Source of the DNA: JAPOXR01 sp965199765
GTDB lineage: Bacteria > Pseudomonadota > Alphaproteobacteria > Rhodobacterales > Rhodobacteraceae
Reading direction: 5' to 3'
DNA: 64,000 nt
NCBI GenBank assembly: GCA_965199765.1
Contig: CBDATC010000001.1
Location: 372,001 to 436,000, forward strand
Every line of letters starts with the position of its first letter. Within the stretch, counting starts at the first letter, position 1. Below the pieces are notes generated by a model, which was not told the DNA's origin, made no database searches, and saw only the letters and a program-made list of their open reading frames with translations. This document shows positions 62,518-64,000 of the stretch, piece by piece. A program made the translations under genes and the position numbers.

Positions 62518-63714
62518 TCAGCTCTTTTCGACCGCAGCTACGATTTCTTTCGCTGCGTGCCCCAAATTGTCAGCCGCGATGACGTTCAGCCCACTTGCGT
62601 TAATGATGTCTTTTCCGAGCTCTACATTCGTTCCTTCGAGCCTTACCACAAGCGGCACTTTGAGACCCACTTCACGCACCGCTTCGACAACTCCCTCTGC
62701 GATGATATCGCAGCGCATGATCCCACCGAATATATTCACCAGAATTCCCTTAACATTCTTGTCGGACGTGATGATCTTGAACGCCTCAATGACCTTATCC
62801 CGAGTGGCGCCGCCGCCGACATCAAGAAAATTCGCTGGCTCGGAACCAAACAGCTTGATGATGTCCATGGTGGCCATAGCCAAACCCGCTCCATTAACCA
62901 TGCAACCGATCTCGCCATCCAACGCAATATAATTCAGGTCGAAATTCGAAGCTGCCAACTCCTTCGGATCTTCTTCCGATTCATCGCGAAGCGCCATGAT
63001 TTCAGGATGTCGGTAAAGGGCGTTGGAGTCGAATGCCATTTTGCAGTCAAGACACTGAAGCTCGCCATTCTGCCTGACAATCAGCGGATTGATCTCAATC
63101 AGCTCAGCATCCTTGTCCATGAACAGCTTATAGAGAGAAGCGGTCAGCTTTACACATTGCCGAACTTGGGCACCCGTAAATTCGAGCGCAAAAGCAACCA
63201 GCCTTCCATGGAAAGGTTGAAAGCCAATTGTTGGATCAATACGGATCGTATGGATTTTTTCGGGCTGCGACTGCGCAACCTCTTCGATATCCATTCCACC
63301 CTCTGTCGAACAGACAAAAGAAAGCTGGGACGATTGACGATCCAGCAGCAGCGCCAAATAATGTTCTCGGGCAATCTCTGCGCCTTCTTCAATATAGACG
63401 CGGTTCACGGTTTTGCCGGCAGGCCCTGTTTGGTGGGTAACCAGGGTCCGGCCAAGCATACGGCGTGATTCCTCGGCTGCTTCTGAAGCAGACCCTGCCA
63501 ATCGAACGCCCCCTTTGCTGCCAGCATCTGTCTGCTTGAAGTGGCCTTTGCCGCGGCCGCCGGCATGAATTTGGGCCTTTACGACCCACACTGGTCCCGG
63601 CAGCTCACTCGCCGCTGATTTGGCGTCTTCGGCTCTAAGAACCGAACAGCCCCCAGCGACCGCAGCTCCGTATTGCCGGAGCAGCTCCTTTGCCTGATAT
63701 TCATGGATATTCAT
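62518..63714 (-). CDS. sucC: Succinyl-CoA synthetase, beta subunit
   Basis: This 398-residue ATP-grasp subunit starts MNIHEYQAKELLRQYG. AQIHAGGRGKG lies in the nucleotide-binding half, LIEINPL and EIGCMVNGAGLAMATMD in the middle, and FLDVGGGATRD and VNIFGGIMRCD in the C-terminal ligase domain. It follows mdh by 89 bp on the same strand, the usual alphaproteobacterial order. Confidence 0.97.
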   Translation of the reverse strand: MNIHEYQAKELLRQYGAAVAGGCSVLRAEDAKSAASELPGPVWVVKAQIHAGGRGKGHFKQTDAGSKGGVRLAGSASEAAEESRRMLGRTLVTHQTGPAGKTVNRVYIEEGAEIAREHYLALLLDRQSSQLSFVCSTEGGMDIEEVAQSQPEKIHTIRIDPTIGFQPFHGRLVAFALEFTGAQVRQCVKLTASLYKLFMDKDAELIEINPLIVRQNGELQCLDCKMAFDSNALYRHPEIMALRDESEEDPKELAASNFDLNYIALDGEIGCMVNGAGLAMATMDIIKLFGSEPANFLDVGGGATRDKVIEAFKIITSDKNVKGILVNIFGGIMRCDIIAEGVVEAVREVGLKVPLVVRLEGTNVELGKDIINASGLNVIAADNLGHAAKEIVAAVEKS

Positions 63715-63803
63715 TGTGCAATTCCATTGATTGCTCGGCCGAACCTATCGCACATTGGTTGTGGCAACCATGAGTTTGCGGCAGCTTTCGACGATTTTTC
63801 TGG

Positions 63804-64000
63804 TCAGAGATCGGGGTCAATTTTTCGACATGCCTCAGTCAGTCCGCGGACTGCATCGACGGATTTTTCGAACATCGCGCGCTCCTCCGCATTGAGCGAA
63901 ATTTCTAATACCCGCTCGACTCCCCGCTCACCCAACACCACCGGGACACCGACATACATATCCTTCAATCCATATTGACCATCAAGATATGCGGCACATG
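63804..64000 (-). CDS. mdh: Malate dehydrogenase, C-terminal part (runs off the window)
   Basis: The last 197 bp encode the C-terminal 65 or so residues of an LDH-type malate dehydrogenase: GLKDMYVGVPVVLGERGVER, VLEISLNAEERAMFEKSVDA, then VRGLTEACRKIDPDL and a TGA at 63804-63806. The 5' part lies beyond the window, so length and active site cannot be judged. Position upstream of sucC supports the TCA-cycle assignment. Confidence 0.92.
   Translation of the reverse strand, partial: CAAYLDGQYGLKDMYVGVPVVLGERGVERVLEISLNAEERAMFEKSVDAVRGLTEACRKIDPDL

Overview
The window is a chromosomal segment of an alphaproteobacterium of moderate GC content, roughly 50 percent by eye. The evidence is gene content and order: a pcm-tolC pair, an alpha-type hisS-hisZ-short hisG block, DUF1489, the TIGR02300 and TIGR02186 families, an H-NS/HvrA-type protein, the ethylmalonyl-CoA pathway genes ccr and ecm, and mdh-sucCD-sucAB-lpd in a row. 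The catabolic repertoire (choline sulfate, C3 sulfonates, purines) fits a Rhodobacterales-like marine or host-associated heterotroph. That finer placement is inference.

Layout. 0.3-12.6 kb: a solo CoxL-like molybdenum hydroxylase subunit, tolC, pcm, acetoacetyl-CoA synthetase, an H-NS-like gene, DUF1489, hisG-hisZ-hisS and a DnaQ-like exonuclease. 12.6-16.1 kb: dnaE. 16.2-25.9 kb: a purine unit, xdhABC followed by a BMP-type ABC importer (ATPase, two permeases, binding protein). 26.0-32.6 kb (minus strand): betC, betA, an M19-dipeptidase-like gene, an unrecognised 557-residue protein and a DUF3726 protein. This choline-sulfate operon with three uncharacterised members is my best candidate for an undescribed system. 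32.6-39.4 kb: an accessory zone with a foreign-looking Fic gene and its repeat-rich promoter, a dead IS copy, a TauE/SafE plus TIGR02186 pair, IS and toxin debris, and a secreted Pro/Cys-repeat protein. 39.5-46.1 kb: ccr, fpr, rmuC and ecm. 46.2-49.3 kb: a cobalamin-riboswitch-controlled ABC importer. 49.8-54.3 kb: hpsN, two more dehydrogenases, suyA and suyB for dihydroxypropanesulfonate. 54.5-64 kb: tRNA-Ala, an SMR exporter, TIGR02300, lpd, sucB, sucA, sucD, sucC and the 3' end of mdh.

How it fits together. Acetoacetyl-CoA synthetase, Ccr and Ecm feed acetyl-CoA-type carbon through the ethylmalonyl-CoA pathway. Ecm needs B12, and a riboswitch-controlled B12 transporter lies end to end with ecm. 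The ccr and ecm upstream regions share a 9-bp sequence that may mark a common regulator. Hps/Suy converts dihydroxypropanesulfonate through sulfolactate to pyruvate and sulfite. BetC/BetA convert choline sulfate to choline and betaine aldehyde. XDH and the BMP importer handle purines. The TCA genes take the products. No CRISPR array, rRNA, complete prophage or plasmid origin was seen. All family calls come from reading the sequence and remembered family features; no database search was run.
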